Assembly: GCA_963842335.1 (NCBI GenBank)
Contig: CAWJGF010000004.1
Location: 186,001 to 250,000, forward strand
Origin: PALSA-600 sp963842335
GTDB taxonomy: Bacteria; Actinomycetota; Thermoleophilia; Gaiellales; Gaiellaceae
DNA length: 64,000 nucleotides
Reading direction: 5' to 3'
Below are positions 9,745 to 19,523 of this stretch, in pieces. Every line of letters starts with the position of its first letter. Positions within the stretch are counted from its first letter, which is position 1. The notes beneath the pieces are model-generated. The model was given only the letters and a program-made list of their open reading frames with translations. It was not told where the DNA came from and did not search any database. Position numbers and translations under genes: made by a program.

Positions 9745-10856
9745 ATGACGTCGATGGAGCTCGCTGCGGGCCTGTCACCCGAGCCCGAGGACGAGCTCGT
9801 CCAGGTCGAGCTCGACGAGGCGCATCGGAAGCGCCGCCACGGCCGCGCGCGGATCATCGGGATCGTCGCATCCGTCGTCGTCATCGCCGGTGTGTTCGCG
9901 TTCGCGCTGCCCCGCATCGCAAACTACGGCGACGTCTGGGACGTCGTGCAGGCGCTCTCGTGGCAGTGGCTCGTCGTGCTCGCACTCGCGACACTGCTCA
10001 ACCTCGTCACGTACGGACCGCCGCTCATCGCCGCGCTGCCGGGCTCACGTACTTTCGCGCCTCGCGTGTCACACTCGCGTCGAGCGCGCTCTCGTCGGTC
10101 GCCCCTGGCGGCGCGGCGGTCGGGATGGCGACGTCGTTCGCGATGTTGCGTGCGTGGGGCTTCAGCGGGCGTCCGGTCGGGCTCGCCGTGGTCGTGCAGA
10201 GCATCTGGAACCAGTTCGTGATTCTCGGCTTTCCGATCGTCGCGGTGGCCGCGCTGGCCGCGGAGGGCGGGCGGAACCGGACGCTCGAGCTCGTGGCGGT
10301 GATCGCGCTCATCGTCTTCGTGGTGGCGGTCGTCGGCTTCGCCGTCGGCCTCTCTAGCGCGCGCTTGGCGCAGCGCGTCGGCGACCGGGCTGCCCGCTTG
10401 GTGAGCCGCGTGAAGCACCTCCTTCGGAAGTCGCCTGTGAAATGGAACGGGACGTCGTTTGTCCGCTTCCGCGCCGAGACGATCGTGCTCATCCGCGATC
10501 GCTGGCTGTTCCTGACGGCGGCGACTCTCGCCGGACATCTGACCGTCTTCCTCGTCCTGCTCGCATCGCTGCGCGCGGTCGGCGTCGAGCGTGCCGAGGT
10601 GACAATCGTCGAGGCGTTCGCGGCGTGGGCGCTCGCTCGGATTCTCGGCGCGATCCCGATCACGCCGGGCGGCGTCGGCTTCGTCGAGCTGGGCCTGACC
10701 GGTGCCCTCGTCGCCTTCGGCGCGACGAACGCCGAGGCCGTCGCCGCGACGCTGATCTACCGCTTCCTGACCGTCGTGCCAACGCTCGCAGTCGGCCTTC
10801 TTGCGGCAGCGACGTGGAAGGTCGGGCAACGCGCTCCAGCGCCGGAAGCGGTCTGA
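9745..10856 (+). pseudogene. YbhN/UPF0104 (LPG-synthase TM region) membrane protein, one frameshift
   Basis: Polytopic membrane protein of the lysylphosphatidylglycerol synthase transmembrane (UPF0104/YbhN) family, implicated in lipid flipping or transfer. The N-terminal frame gives a charged cytoplasmic head and then IIGIVASVVVIAGVFAF and LVVLALATLLNLVTYGPPLI. Near 10045 the reading must shift by one base to continue as LTYFRASRVTLASSALSSVA, then VGMATSFAML, VVQSIWNQFVILGF and IPITPGGVGFVELGLTGALV, which is the family's hallmark (PGGxGxxE). It ends at a normal TGA, and apart from the shift nothing is missing. Divergent from the DUF6325 gene. Probably an intact gene with a base-call error. 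Confidence 0.75.
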
Positions 10857-10936
10857 CGACGGACTGGAGCGGTTGAGCGCCGCCTCACGGGGCGCTTTGG
10901 TCGAGTGAGTACCCTGGTGCACTCGATGGGGCGCCA

Positions 10937-11896
10937 ATGCTGAGGATCTGGATAGCCGCACTTGCGGCGACGATCGCACTGACCACCACTGGGGCGGCAG
11001 CCAAGGCTCCCGCGCTGCCGCAGGCAAGGGGGCACCGGACGGTGACGGTCGTCGCTCGCGGCATACCGACTCCGACCGAGTTCGCCGTCCTGGCCGGGCG
11101 GGTTTTCGTGGGCGGCTACGGCGACGAGAACGACACAAACGTGGCGGGTGGCGTCTACATCCTCGGCGGCGGCAAGGCGATCAGAGTGCCAGGCTCGCCG
11201 AAGCATGTGTACGGGATTGCGGCCACGAAGAAGACGCTCTACCTGAGCACCAGCCAGGAACTCCTTGCGTGGGCCGGCTGGAACGGCACGCGTTTTCAGA
11301 CGACACGCGTCATCAGGACGCCGGCCGTTTACGGGAAGTTCCGGGAGCCGGCCGTCGGGCCCGACGGGTTGATCTACGTGGGAGTGAACAGCGATCCGCC
11401 CCACCGAAACCACGCCAGCACTCGTTGTTAGCCGTCGACCCGAAGACGGGCGCGAGCAGGACATCGCCACGGGGTTCCGCCAGCCGTGGCAGCCACTCTT
11501 CGTACCCGGCCACGCACTCCCGCTCCTCTCCGATCTCAACCAGGATGACCTCGGACCCAACACGCCCGGCGACTACATCGTCCCGATCAAGGTGGCGCCA
11601 ACTACGGCTTCCCGTTCTGCCCAGCGACCCCGAGGACCTGCTCGACCTACTCGCAACCGCTCGTCTATTTCCGGCGCATTCGTCCCCGATGGGGCTCGCC
11701 TACCTGAACGGCAAGGTCTAGATCGCGCTCTACGGCGGCCTCGGCAAGGGCCCCGTGGTCGCCTGGATGCCCCCGGGGGGCGGGAAGCCAACACCTTTCG
11801 TGTCGGGGTTCCCGCACGGGTGATCGCACTCGGCACCGCTGTCGGTAGCATCTAACCGGCGATCAGAGCGGCGCGATCTATCGCGTCAGGCCCTGA
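10937..11896 (+). pseudogene. Secreted beta-propeller protein (sorbosone dehydrogenase-like), broken
   Basis: Begins with a signal peptide (MLRIWIAALAATIALTTTGA) and reads as a secreted six-bladed propeller similar to glucose/sorbosone dehydrogenase-like proteins: VVARGIPTPTEFAV, GGVYILGGGKAIRV, REPAVGPDGLIYVGVN. Near 11405 the frame is lost. Protein-like text resumes in another frame (TGFRQPWQPLFVPGHAL, DYIVPIK) and then in others (SSPMGLAYLNGKV). A TAG at 11719 interrupts GKV-IALYGGLGKG, and the last blade GAIYRVRP ends at 11896. At least three frame changes and one stop make this the most damaged gene in the window, so real decay is more plausible here than elsewhere. Whether it ever had a PQQ-binding site cannot be judged. 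Confidence 0.6.
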
Positions 11897-12080
11897 GGGA
11901 CTCCACACCGGGAGGGAGAGAAATCGACACGGTCCGGTCGCGCTCGAGCGGGCGGAGCCTTGGGATCCTCCGCGCCGCGAGCCCGCGATGAACCACTGCG
12001 CGGAGGCTGGCGAGGCGTATCGTCGGGAACGATCCGGCGTAGCGGATCTTTGCTTCGCGGTAGCCGCTTCCTGCGGGGTC

Positions 12081-12108
12081 GTGGAGGGGGCCCAAAGGCC
12101 CCCTCCAC
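12081..12108 (-). terminator. Strong hairpin after the S53 peptidase gene
   Basis: Perfect 12-bp stem GTGGAGGGGGCC / GGCCCCCTCCAC with a CAAA loop, nine bases beyond the stop codon of the peptidase gene on the minus strand. There is no clear T-tract, as is common for actinobacterial terminators. Confidence 0.75.
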
Positions 12109-12116
12109 GGTTCGGG

Positions 12117-15100
12117 CTAGCAGAACGTCGCGACGATCTTCCCCGTTCCGTGCGTGGACGGAGTGGGCGTGTAGCCCGGGTCGGTCTTCACGACGACGAT
12201 GTGGATCGAGTTGCCGGTGATCGTGCTGCCCTTCTTGTTGAGGGAGCTCGCCACCACGACGCCCATGTACGACGGGACGCTGCTCGGCGGCGGCGGGCTG
12301 TTGCCGGTCGCCGTCGTCCAGGCGCTGCCGCACGCCGAGGGCGGCGTCGTGGTCGGCAGGGTGATCGTGCCGTCGAAGCCCTTGTACGACGACGGTGCGA
12401 CACCGCCGGTCAGGGCGTTGAGGCTCGACCACGTGTCGGCCCACCACGTCACCGTGGCGCTGCCGGCCGTCGCTGCCGTCGTGTTGCCGAGTGTGAACGC
12501 ACCGCGGCTCGGGAAGGCGAAGACGATCGCCGTCTTCGAGTCGCTCGAGGCCCGGTAGAACGCGTCGCCGCCGAAGGAGGCGCCGACGGTTTCGGGGCCG
12601 AGGGGCACGGTGACGGACGGGATCGAGCACGTGACCGTGCCCGTCGACGTCGTCGTGGCCATGCACGTCTGGCTGCCGATCGACAGCGTCACCGGCTCGG
12701 CCGGGTTGGGCGCGGCCGAGCCGCTGTCCCCGTCGTTGTCGTTCGCACCGTCCTCGACGAGTTTGGCCGTGAGCGTCGCTCCGCCCGAGCTCGCGAGAAT
12801 CACGAGCGGCCCCGTGTATGCCATCGTCGTCTCTTCGGGAGTGATCGTGAACGACGTGGAGTCGCTGCTCGTGATGTAGTCGGTGTCACCCGCGAACGAG
12901 GCGGCGATGGTCTTCGTGCCGGTCTGCGTGGGCGTGATCGAGCACGACGCTACGCCCGCGAGGCTCGTCAGAGCGTGGCAGGAATCCCCAATGCCGAGCG
13001 TGAACGTGACCGTTTTCATGGCGATCGGCGCTCCCCCATCCGGGTCGGTGAGCGTCGCGGACGCGGTCAGTGAGTCGTGATAGTCCGACGTCGTCGCGCC
13101 CGTGTAGACGAGCTTGCTCTCCTCCTGTTTGACGGTGAAGCCGGTACTCGACATCGAGGCCTTGTACTCCGGCTCCGAGCCCGCGAACGACACGACGACC
13201 GAGTAGCCACCCGGATCGTCCAGTGGAGTCACCGAGCAGTTCGCGCCGCCGTTCGAGTCGGTCGTGGCGGAGCAGCTCTCCGCGCCGAGGGTGAAGGTGA
13301 GCGTCTTGCCGGCGAGCGGGTCACCGTGTGTGAACGACGTCGGGCTGCCGTCGTCGACGAGCGTCGCCGAGAGCGTCGCCGGGTCGTTGTAGTCGGCACT
13401 CGTGTCGCCTGTGTAGGTGATCTTTGTCGGAATGTGCTCGACGAGGAAGTCCACCGTCTGCGATCCGCCCACGTATGCGGCGTCGCCGGCATACGCGGCG
13501 ATCGCCTTGTAGTGGCCGGGGTCGTCGCCGATCGTGACGCTGCATGACGCGTGCCCGTTCGAGTCGACGGGCGCGTCGCAGAACGAGCCTCCAGCCGCGA
13601 GCGAGACCTTGAGCGCACCGAGGGCCTCCGTCGCGAGCACCGTCGCTGCGCCCTTGTCCAACAGTGTCGCGGAAAGCATGACCGTGTCGCCCTTCTCGAC
13701 CTGTGTTGGGCCTGTGTAGGTGATGTCGATCGGGTTGTTGGCGAGCTTGTTGAAGTCGGCCGACCCCGGGCCGGTCGCCTCGTCCCAGCCGGTCGTCGCC
13801 GCGAAGCCGTTCGTCCCGGTCGTCACGTCGTGGAAGTCATGCGGTATCGTCGGGTCGTTGGCAAGCGCGTAGATGGGCGTCGAACCCGACTCCCGGCCTG
13901 CCGTTTGCGGCGTTGTGGTTGTTCCAGACGACGGTCGATGCCGCCCAGACCGGGGCGGCAAGGCTCGTGCCGCCGAAGCAGCAGTGGCCGGTTCCGCCGA
14001 AGAAGATGAAAGTGCCTGGACCACAGTTGGAGCCGTCGGTGCAGAAGCCCGTGATTGCGGAGACGTCCGGCTCGGCGCGGCCTGTGCATGCTGACTGCGG
14101 CGGGCCCCATTTCTGCGGCGTGCCGATGCCCGCCTGCCACGAGGGGCGCGGTTCACTGTCGAGGCAGCCCCCGCCGTTGTTGACGGCGCTCTCGGAGTTG
14201 TATGTGTCGCCGGGCGTCGTGATGTTCAGCGCCGTTCCGCCGACGGCGACGACGTACTGGCTTTCGGCCGGGTACGAGCAGCCACTCGAAGCGCCCGCGT
14301 CAGCGCTCGAGAAGTAGAAGGTCTTGCCGGTGGCGGCTCCATGCTGGAGCGAGGTCTCCATGTTCGAGTCGACCGAGCAGGGGTTCGACTGTGCTCCCCA
14401 GCTGTTCGAGATGACGGAGATGCTCGAGTTCGCCGCGTCGTTCAGGACGTCTTCGAGCGTCGAGAAAGAGCTGTCGGAGCCTTGCCAGTACGTCTGTGAA
14501 TCCCCGGCGCGACGAGATGCGCGTTCTGTGTGTCGAGCGCCACTTCGCCGTCCGTGTCGCTTTCGGTCGTCGTGCCGTCCACGGTGATGAAGTTGAGCCC
14601 GTCGTCACCGGACTGGCCGATCGTCAGCGCAGTCGTCCCGGTGGCGTTCGCGTAGCTCGTGAAGTCGCTCTGCGGCAGCGGCTCCCCCCACAAGGTGAAG
14701 CCGAGTGCTGGCCTTTGCCGTCGCCGACTACGTTGTAGACGTTCTTCAGGTCGGTACCGTCCAGGCTGCAGTTCGTGGTCGGCGGTGTCACGCACGTCAC
14801 GTTGGGCTTGAAGACATCGTAGTTCGACAGGCCGCTGACCCAGTTGACGTCCAGGCGGTCCGGAGCCACGGGGTCGCGGTCGTTCGAGTGGAACGACCTT
14901 CCGTTCGCGGTGTAGTCGTTGATCGCAACGCCGAAGGCGTTTTCCAGCTTGTTCACCTTCGCCTGTACGTGGATCAGCAGGTTGTCCGGCGACACGCCTG
15001 TGACGTTGAGCCCTTGGTCTTTGAGCCACGCTGTCGCGGCCTGCACCTGTGCGTTCGTCGGTGCGTAGGTCGCCAGGTACTGCGCGTTCGTCAGATAGTG

Positions 15101-15379
15101 CCCGTACTGTGGAGTTCCCGGCGTCGAGGCTGCTCGAATGAGAGCGTCGAGCGCACCGGAGTCGCGAGGCGCAAGTCCGACGTTGACGTTGAAGGTCGCA
15201 TTTCCGTTGTGTCTGCCGTGATTTTGCGCCTTTCCCTGCGCAACGAAGAACGGTGTGTCGCGGACGATCGGCTTGTCAGCCGATCGAGCGACGGAGGATT
15301 GCGCAGCTGTGAGCCCGATCGCGGCCGGCACTGCGATTGCGAGCGCTGCGAAAGCCGCCCGGCGACGAGGTGTTCTCAT
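12117..15379 (-). pseudogene. Secreted S53 (sedolisin/kumamolisin) peptidase with Ig-like repeats, frameshifted
   Basis: Acid serine-carboxyl peptidase exported with a signal peptide (AAFAALAIAVPAAIGLTAAQ) and a pro-kumamolisin propeptide (TPGTPQYGHYLTNAQYLATY). The catalytic Glu/Asp lie in DGEVALDTQNAHLVAPG and the Ser in GGTSLAAPVWA. Four or five Ig-like repeats follow (each about 90 residues, with ITYTG…DYxD, SCSVT and VxxxAGDAxY), and then a C-terminal domain ending GTGKIVATFC. Frame breaks lie near 14695, 14502 and 13893. The second is a lost G in a GGGG run: restoring it gives PGDSQTYWQGSDSSFSTLED. The last ~250 residues are shared with the M6-like protease. Probably functional in the organism, with errors in this sequence. 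Confidence 0.8.
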
Positions 15380-15579
15380 GCGTCGTCACTTTCCTTCCGC
15401 TGTGGAGCAGATGTGGGCCGACGATCCGCAGACATGACGAGCGCAAGCGCAAGGGGTTTTCCTGTGTCCCCCCCGAACGCTGCATCGCAGGCTCGGTTGC
15501 ACCCCACTCTCCCCACGTCGGGGCCGCGGGTATACGCGGCTGCTAGAGACGCTAGAACTGTCGCGGTAGCGTTGTAAGC

Positions 15580-15975
15580 TCAGCGGTTCGGAAAGCCGGG
15601 CACGACGTTTGCGACGCGTCGCCACCGGTTGATCTCGCACCCGCCCTGCACCCGCAAATGGGCATACACGGGCGAGCCGCGCAGTCGCCCTGTCACGATC
15701 GCTTCCTCGGGTCCCATCGCGAGGTCGGTGCAGAAGGTGCCGGGCGGCGTCGGCGCGAACGGGTGGGCGAGGTTCGCAAGCGTCCGGCAGGCGAGTGCGG
15801 GATGAGGGACGGTCCCCGACGCCGGATTGCAGCGCAGGTGGTAACGGGCAACACCGGGCTGCGACATTCCCTTCGGATAGAAGGCAATGGCAAGTGCCGT
15901 CGCCGGCAGCGACACGGCCTGGGCCGCGCCGGTTCCGAGCAGCACAGCCGTGATGAGCGCTGCCGCGATCCTCAT
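15580..15975 (-). CDS. Secreted subtilisin-inhibitor-like (SSI family) protein
   Basis: About 131 residues with a signal peptide (MRIAAALITAVLLGTGAAQA) and a mature domain that fits the Streptomyces subtilisin inhibitor family. LRCNPASGTVPHPALACRTL matches the first disulfide and the Pro-rich loop, followed by GTFCTDLAMGPE, then YAHLRVQGGCEINRW with the final conserved Cys. SSI proteins are tight inhibitors of extracellular serine peptidases; the reactive-loop region would be near the third cysteine. The ATG at 15975 is chosen over a TTG twelve codons upstream because it starts the signal peptide directly. It lies upstream of, and in the same direction as, the S53 peptidase, so it may control or protect against that activity (inference). 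Confidence 0.8.
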   Translation of the reverse strand: MRIAAALITAVLLGTGAAQAVSLPATALAIAFYPKGMSQPGVARYHLRCNPASGTVPHPALACRTLANLAHPFAPTPPGTFCTDLAMGPEEAIVTGRLRGSPVYAHLRVQGGCEINRWRRVANVVPGFPNR

Positions 15976-16226
15976 CGTCGTCTTCAGCGAGGCTAGCAGT
16001 CGTTTCGTCAATCGCTACGCTCGGGATCCAGTCAGATTCTCGAAGCCAGGGGATCGAGCAGCCCGATGCCGGTGCTGATGCCGATGCACGCCCGGCCCGA
16101 GGAGGAGCTGTGCTGTTCGCCGAGGACGCGTAGCCGAGAGAGTGAGGTGGCCCCGCCTGGGTGCGAGGTTCCTCATCTCTTGGGTCCCCGTTCGAGTTGT
16201 TTGGGAGACGGATCTTCGAGCGGCGA

Positions 16227-16607
16227 TTAGTTCACGCGGACGACAAACCGTCGTGACTGGAACGCCTTTTCACGCTCACCTCGCGTGAGGGCGTAGGTGA
16301 TCGCCGTGCTACCGACACCAGTTGCTTTGAAGACGATGACGAGGCTTCCGCCAACGCCGGACTGCTCACGCACTTGGTCGAGGACGCCGGCCTTGAACGG
16401 TCGGGCGACGCGCCAGACAAGTCCGCCGCTGTGTTCGGGCAGCGCGAAGGCGACGTACTCGCCTTTGGTCGTGGCAATGGTCGAGACAGGGCCGTTCGGC
16501 AGGGCTCCGACGGGAGGGGCAGCTGCCTGTCCCGAGCCGACGGCGAATGACGTTCCGGCAGCAGCGGCCGTGAGCAGGGCGAGGAATGTCCGTCTCTTGG
16601 GGTTCAT
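16227..16607 (-). CDS. Secreted chagasin-like (I42-type) protein, Tat signal
   Basis: A 126-residue exported protein. The N-terminus KRRTFLALLTAAAAG is a twin-arginine-type signal. The mature part (TKGEYVAFALPEHSGGLVWR, then LVIVFKATGVGSTAITYALT and a final RRFVVRVN) has the strand pattern of chagasin/I42 cysteine-peptidase inhibitors: a GE-x-V-x-x-x-LP strand, a Trp strand and a long G-x-x-x-I-x-Y strand. The inhibitor motifs NPTTG and RPW are not conserved, so an inhibitor role is only suggested by fold similarity and by its place between SSI and hydrolase genes. ATG start with AGGAGAACGCC upstream. Confidence 0.55.
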   Translation of the reverse strand: MNPKRRTFLALLTAAAAGTSFAVGSGQAAAPPVGALPNGPVSTIATTKGEYVAFALPEHSGGLVWRVARPFKAGVLDQVREQSGVGGSLVIVFKATGVGSTAITYALTRGEREKAFQSRRFVVRVN

Positions 16608-16656
16608 CTGGCGTTCTCCTTTTCTGTGGTGGTTTGGGCGTGGAACATGGACGTTC

Positions 16657-17514
16657 TTAGTGAGCCGCGCTCGCGGCCCGCTCGATCACTCGCGTGACGT
16701 CGGCGGGCTTCGCGATCATCGACAGGTGCGGTGCCCTGATCTCGGTGATGTGCGCGCCGGCATGCCGCGCCATGGCGAGTTGGCTTGCCGGTGGGATCAC
16801 CTTGTCGGTGGTGCCGATGACGGCCCAGGACGGGATCGTTTTCCAGGCGGGGACACCTGAAACGTCGGTGAGGGCCTGCGTCGAGAGGGGCCGCTGCGTT
16901 GCGGCGAGCGCTGCGCCTTCGTTCGCGGGCAAGCCGTTGGCGAAGCAGTCGCGGAAGACATCCTGTTTCACATAGGCGTCGACAACGCCGGCGGCCGCGC
17001 TGGGGAACTGGACGAAGTTGAAGACCTTGCTCGGATCAGCGACTGCGAAGCACGAGCCGGCACCCAAGAGGGACTGGATGGTCTGGCCTTGATCGGGGAT
17101 GAATGCGTCGACGTAGACGAGTGCCTTCACTTGCGTGTGTCCGTCTGCTGCGTTGGTGATGACGGCTCCGCCGTAGGAGTGCCCGACGAGCACGACCGGA
17201 CCGCTGACTGTCTGCAGGAAGCCGGAGATGGTTGCGTCGTCGATCGTCAGACCCATCAGCGGGTTCGGCGGAACATCGACGGTGTAGCCGTCGTGCTGCA
17301 ATCGTTGAACGACGGCGTCCCAACTTCCGGAATCGGCCCAGGCGCCGTGCACGAGAACGATGGTGGGCCGGGCGGCCGCGTTCGAGCTGTGCGCGCGACC
17401 CGCGGACGACGACGAGACGAGCAACGCAGCAATCGCGAGCACTCCGGCTGCTGCGACGAGGAAGCGGTTGAGGTGCCGAGCATTGGAACTTGGTGCGCGT
17501 GTGTTTCGCTTCAT
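16657..17514 (-). CDS. Exported alpha/beta hydrolase
   Basis: A 285-residue alpha/beta-hydrolase with an N-terminal export helix (FLVAAAGVLAIAALLVSSSS). Visible features are the oxyanion motif VLVHGAWADS, nucleophile GHSYGG, acid in IGTTDKVIPP and His in APHLSMI, so the triad is complete. It belongs with salicylate esterase/hydroxynitrile-lyase-like hydrolases, commonly annotated as arylesterases in actinobacteria. The substrate is unknown. The ATG has AGAAGGG about 8 nt upstream. It sits 51 bases after another alpha/beta hydrolase in the same direction and may be cotranscribed with it. Likely secreted or periplasmic-side. Confidence 0.85.
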   Translation of the reverse strand: MKRNTRAPSSNARHLNRFLVAAAGVLAIAALLVSSSSAGRAHSSNAAARPTIVLVHGAWADSGSWDAVVQRLQHDGYTVDVPPNPLMGLTIDDATISGFLQTVSGPVVLVGHSYGGAVITNAADGHTQVKALVYVDAFIPDQGQTIQSLLGAGSCFAVADPSKVFNFVQFPSAAAGVVDAYVKQDVFRDCFANGLPANEGAALAATQRPLSTQALTDVSGVPAWKTIPSWAVIGTTDKVIPPASQLAMARHAGAHITEIRAPHLSMIAKPADVTRVIERAASAAH

Positions 17515-17565
17515 GAGTGACCCTTCTGTGTTGGAGCTCTTGGGAGGGAAGTAGGACCGAGCCGA

Positions 17566-18441
17566 CTAGGCGAGGAGGGCATTGGCGTTTGTCGGAGCCG
17601 GGTCGGTGGGTGAAGCGGCGTTGGTTCTTGCGTTCGCTGCGGCCCAGTCGAGTGCGTAGTCGGCGACTTCTTCCCAGCCGTCCTGACCGAGGGTGTAGTG
17701 GGAACGGCCGGGAAACTCCCTGTAGGCGGTGACTGCTTTGGACTTGGTCTGATGCTTCGCGGTTGATTCGTTGACGGAATCGGGCGAGACGTGATCGGAG
17801 CCCCCGGCGATCACGAGCAGCGGCGCGCGGTCGTCGTTACTGAAGTCGACCTTGGTCGCTGCCCGCGGGTTGAAGTTCGCGAGGCCGGCCTGGAACAACA
17901 CGCGACCCGGACCGGGAACGGCGTACCGTTCATAGACGGCGAGCGATTCCTCCTCGGTCAGCGTGTTGGTGAACGCGTAGTGGAACTCCTTCGGGGTGAG
18001 CGTGACGGCCTTGTGACGGTTTGCGGGGTTCTTCAGCGCCGGGAAGCTCGACTTCAGCGTTGAGAGCGGCAACGTCAGAATTCCTTTGACCGGAGCGGAG
18101 TCGATCGCCACACCCGCGGCGCCGAGTCCGCGATCGAGCAGGATCTGCGTGAAGGCGCCGCCGAAGGAATGGCCCATGATGATCGGCGACCTGCCCAGCT
18201 CCCGGACGATGACCTCGTAGTGCTCGACGATCTCCTCGACTCCGACACGCTCGACAGAGGAGGGGTCGCGACGGAAGTCGTCGATGTCGCCTTCCATCCC
18301 CGGCCAGGCCGGCGCGATGACTTTGTAGCCACGAGCCGTGTACCGATCGATCCAGTGCTCCCAACTGAGGGGTGACATCCACAGTCCGTGGATCAGGACG
18401 ATCGTGTCGGCGGCGTTTGGATCACGCGTGTCCGCGGTCAT
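17566..18441 (-). CDS. Cytoplasmic alpha/beta hydrolase
   Basis: A 291-residue alpha/beta-hydrolase without a signal peptide. Motifs: IVLIHGLWMSPLSWEHWIDR, a cap helix, nucleophile GHSFGG, acid in IAGGSDHVSPDS and His in FPGRSHYTLG. It begins at an ATG preceded by AAGGAG; an open frame extends much further upstream but only mirrors the hxlR gene on the same strand. Related enzymes are non-heme haloperoxidase-like or lactonase-like hydrolases. It lies downstream of an HxlR regulator, a family that often controls stress-induced oxidoreductases or hydrolases, so regulation by that protein is likely. Confidence 0.85.
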   Translation of the reverse strand: MTADTRDPNAADTIVLIHGLWMSPLSWEHWIDRYTARGYKVIAPAWPGMEGDIDDFRRDPSSVERVGVEEIVEHYEVIVRELGRSPIIMGHSFGGAFTQILLDRGLGAAGVAIDSAPVKGILTLPLSTLKSSFPALKNPANRHKAVTLTPKEFHYAFTNTLTEEESLAVYERYAVPGPGRVLFQAGLANFNPRAATKVDFSNDDRAPLLVIAGGSDHVSPDSVNESTAKHQTKSKAVTAYREFPGRSHYTLGQDGWEEVADYALDWAAANARTNAASPTDPAPTNANALLA

Positions 18442-18527
18442 TCTGTGCTCCTTTGTCGGTGTAGGGGGATACCGCTCGTCGCGGGCATAAACCACGTGCG
18501 CCGTTGTCCCGGCGGCAGAGCTGTCAA

Positions 18528-18556
18528 CTGCCCGGAAGGCAGTGCCTTCAGGGCGG
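18528..18556. promoter_or_regulatory. Imperfect palindrome between hxlR and hydrolase
   Basis: CTGCCCGGAAGGCA and TGCCTTCAGGGCGG flank a single G and pair at 12 of 14 positions. It sits after the hxlR stop and before the hydrolase start, so it could be an HxlR operator for the hydrolase or a terminator hairpin. Confidence 0.4.
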
Positions 18557-18566
18557 TTACGTTTGG

Positions 18567-19034
18567 TTACGCGATGTGTCCGGGCTGGAGGATCTGGTCG
18601 GGGCCGATGTGCCGATGCCAGTAGTCGCTGCGCGCGTGTGTGACATCGCCGCTGTGGTGTTTGCTCCACTCGGAGAGGGCGACGATCGCGTCGGTGATCG
18701 TCCAGCCCAGCGGAGTCAGGCTGTAGTCCACGCGGACCGGGACTTGCGCGTAGATCTTCCGGGTGACGAGGCCATCTCGCTCGAGGCCGCGCAGGCAGTC
18801 GGTCATCACCTTCTTCGAGACCCCGGGCAGGCACGCGTGTAGGCGGCTGGGGCGGCGGATTCCCCGTGCCATGGCCACGATCAGCTGCACCTTCCATTTC
18901 CCTTGCAGCACCTCAAATCCGTGGGTCGCCCGTTCGATCAGGAACGGTCGCTTGTCTGCAGCCCCGCGTGTCGTGCCCGCCCGGGTGGCTCGGGGCGCGG
19001 CGCGCTTGCGTCGCCGGGTAGGTCTCGGTTGCAA
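18567..19034 (-). CDS. HxlR-family transcriptional regulator
   Basis: About 155 residues. A basic N-terminal tail is followed by the HxlR winged helix: FEVLQGKWKVQLIVAMARG, then RPSRLHACLPGVSKKVMTDC and LRGLERDGLVTRKIY, with VDYSLTPLGWTITDAIVALS as the wing and last helix. HxlR proteins bind as dimers and often respond to reactive or electrophilic compounds. The lone conserved Cys that senses formaldehyde or quinones in some members is not clearly present ahead of the helix. The TTG start is the first plausible one; a shorter start cannot be excluded. Probably regulates the hydrolase downstream. Confidence 0.85.
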   Translation of the reverse strand: MQPRPTRRRKRAAPRATRAGTTRGAADKRPFLIERATHGFEVLQGKWKVQLIVAMARGIRRPSRLHACLPGVSKKVMTDCLRGLERDGLVTRKIYAQVPVRVDYSLTPLGWTITDAIVALSEWSKHHSGDVTHARSDYWHRHIGPDQILQPGHIA

Positions 19035-19166
19035 GCATGCCCGTCAGAATGACGACCGCCGCTCCTCGTGTCGCTGCCACTGGCGGGCCGATTTGGTGCG
19101 GCTGCCGGGTCTCCGGATGGGCCAGCTAGCTGCATTGCGGCCGGGGCGGCTCGGAACACTGACAAG

Positions 19167-19523
19167 GTGGTGCAGCGATGTCTCATCGTCGACGACAGCC
19201 AGGCATTCCTCTCCTCCGCGCGCGCGCTGCTGGAGTCGCAAGGCATGACCGTGACAGCGTGCGCGCTCTCCGGGAGGAGGCGCTCGCGATCGCGAAGCGC
19301 GTCAAGCCCGACCTCGCGCTGGTTGATGTCGATCTGGCGGGCGAGGACGGGTTCGTGCTGGCCCGATCGTTGATCGCGCAGGACCCCGCGCTGCGCGTCG
19401 TTATGGTCTCCGCGTACGAGCTCGAGGACGTCGCTGAGCTGGTCGGCCGGCTGCGGCGCGTCGGGATTCATCTCGAAGATCGCGCTCGGCAGCGCAGCGA
19501 TCGACGCGCTGTTGGAGCGCTAG
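19167..19523 (+). pseudogene. Stand-alone response-regulator receiver, two frameshifts
   Basis: A receiver domain with no output domain, about 118 residues, in three frames. VVQRCLIVDDSQAFLSSARA carries the acidic pair and the first helix. After a break near 19265 it continues AIAKRVKPDLALVDVDLAGE (phospho-accepting Asp in LVDVD) and LRVVMVSAYELEDVAEL. After a break near 19450 it ends SGFISKIALGSAAIDALLE with the conserved Lys. Its stop shares the bases CTAG with the facing LuxR gene. The neighbouring GAF kinase could be its partner. Errors in the sequence seem likelier than decay because all receiver motifs survive. Confidence 0.7.

Noticed and set aside
18442..18897. N-terminal extension of the second alpha/beta hydrolase
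   Set aside because: It is the hxlR gene read in another frame; a ribosome site marks the ATG at 18441.
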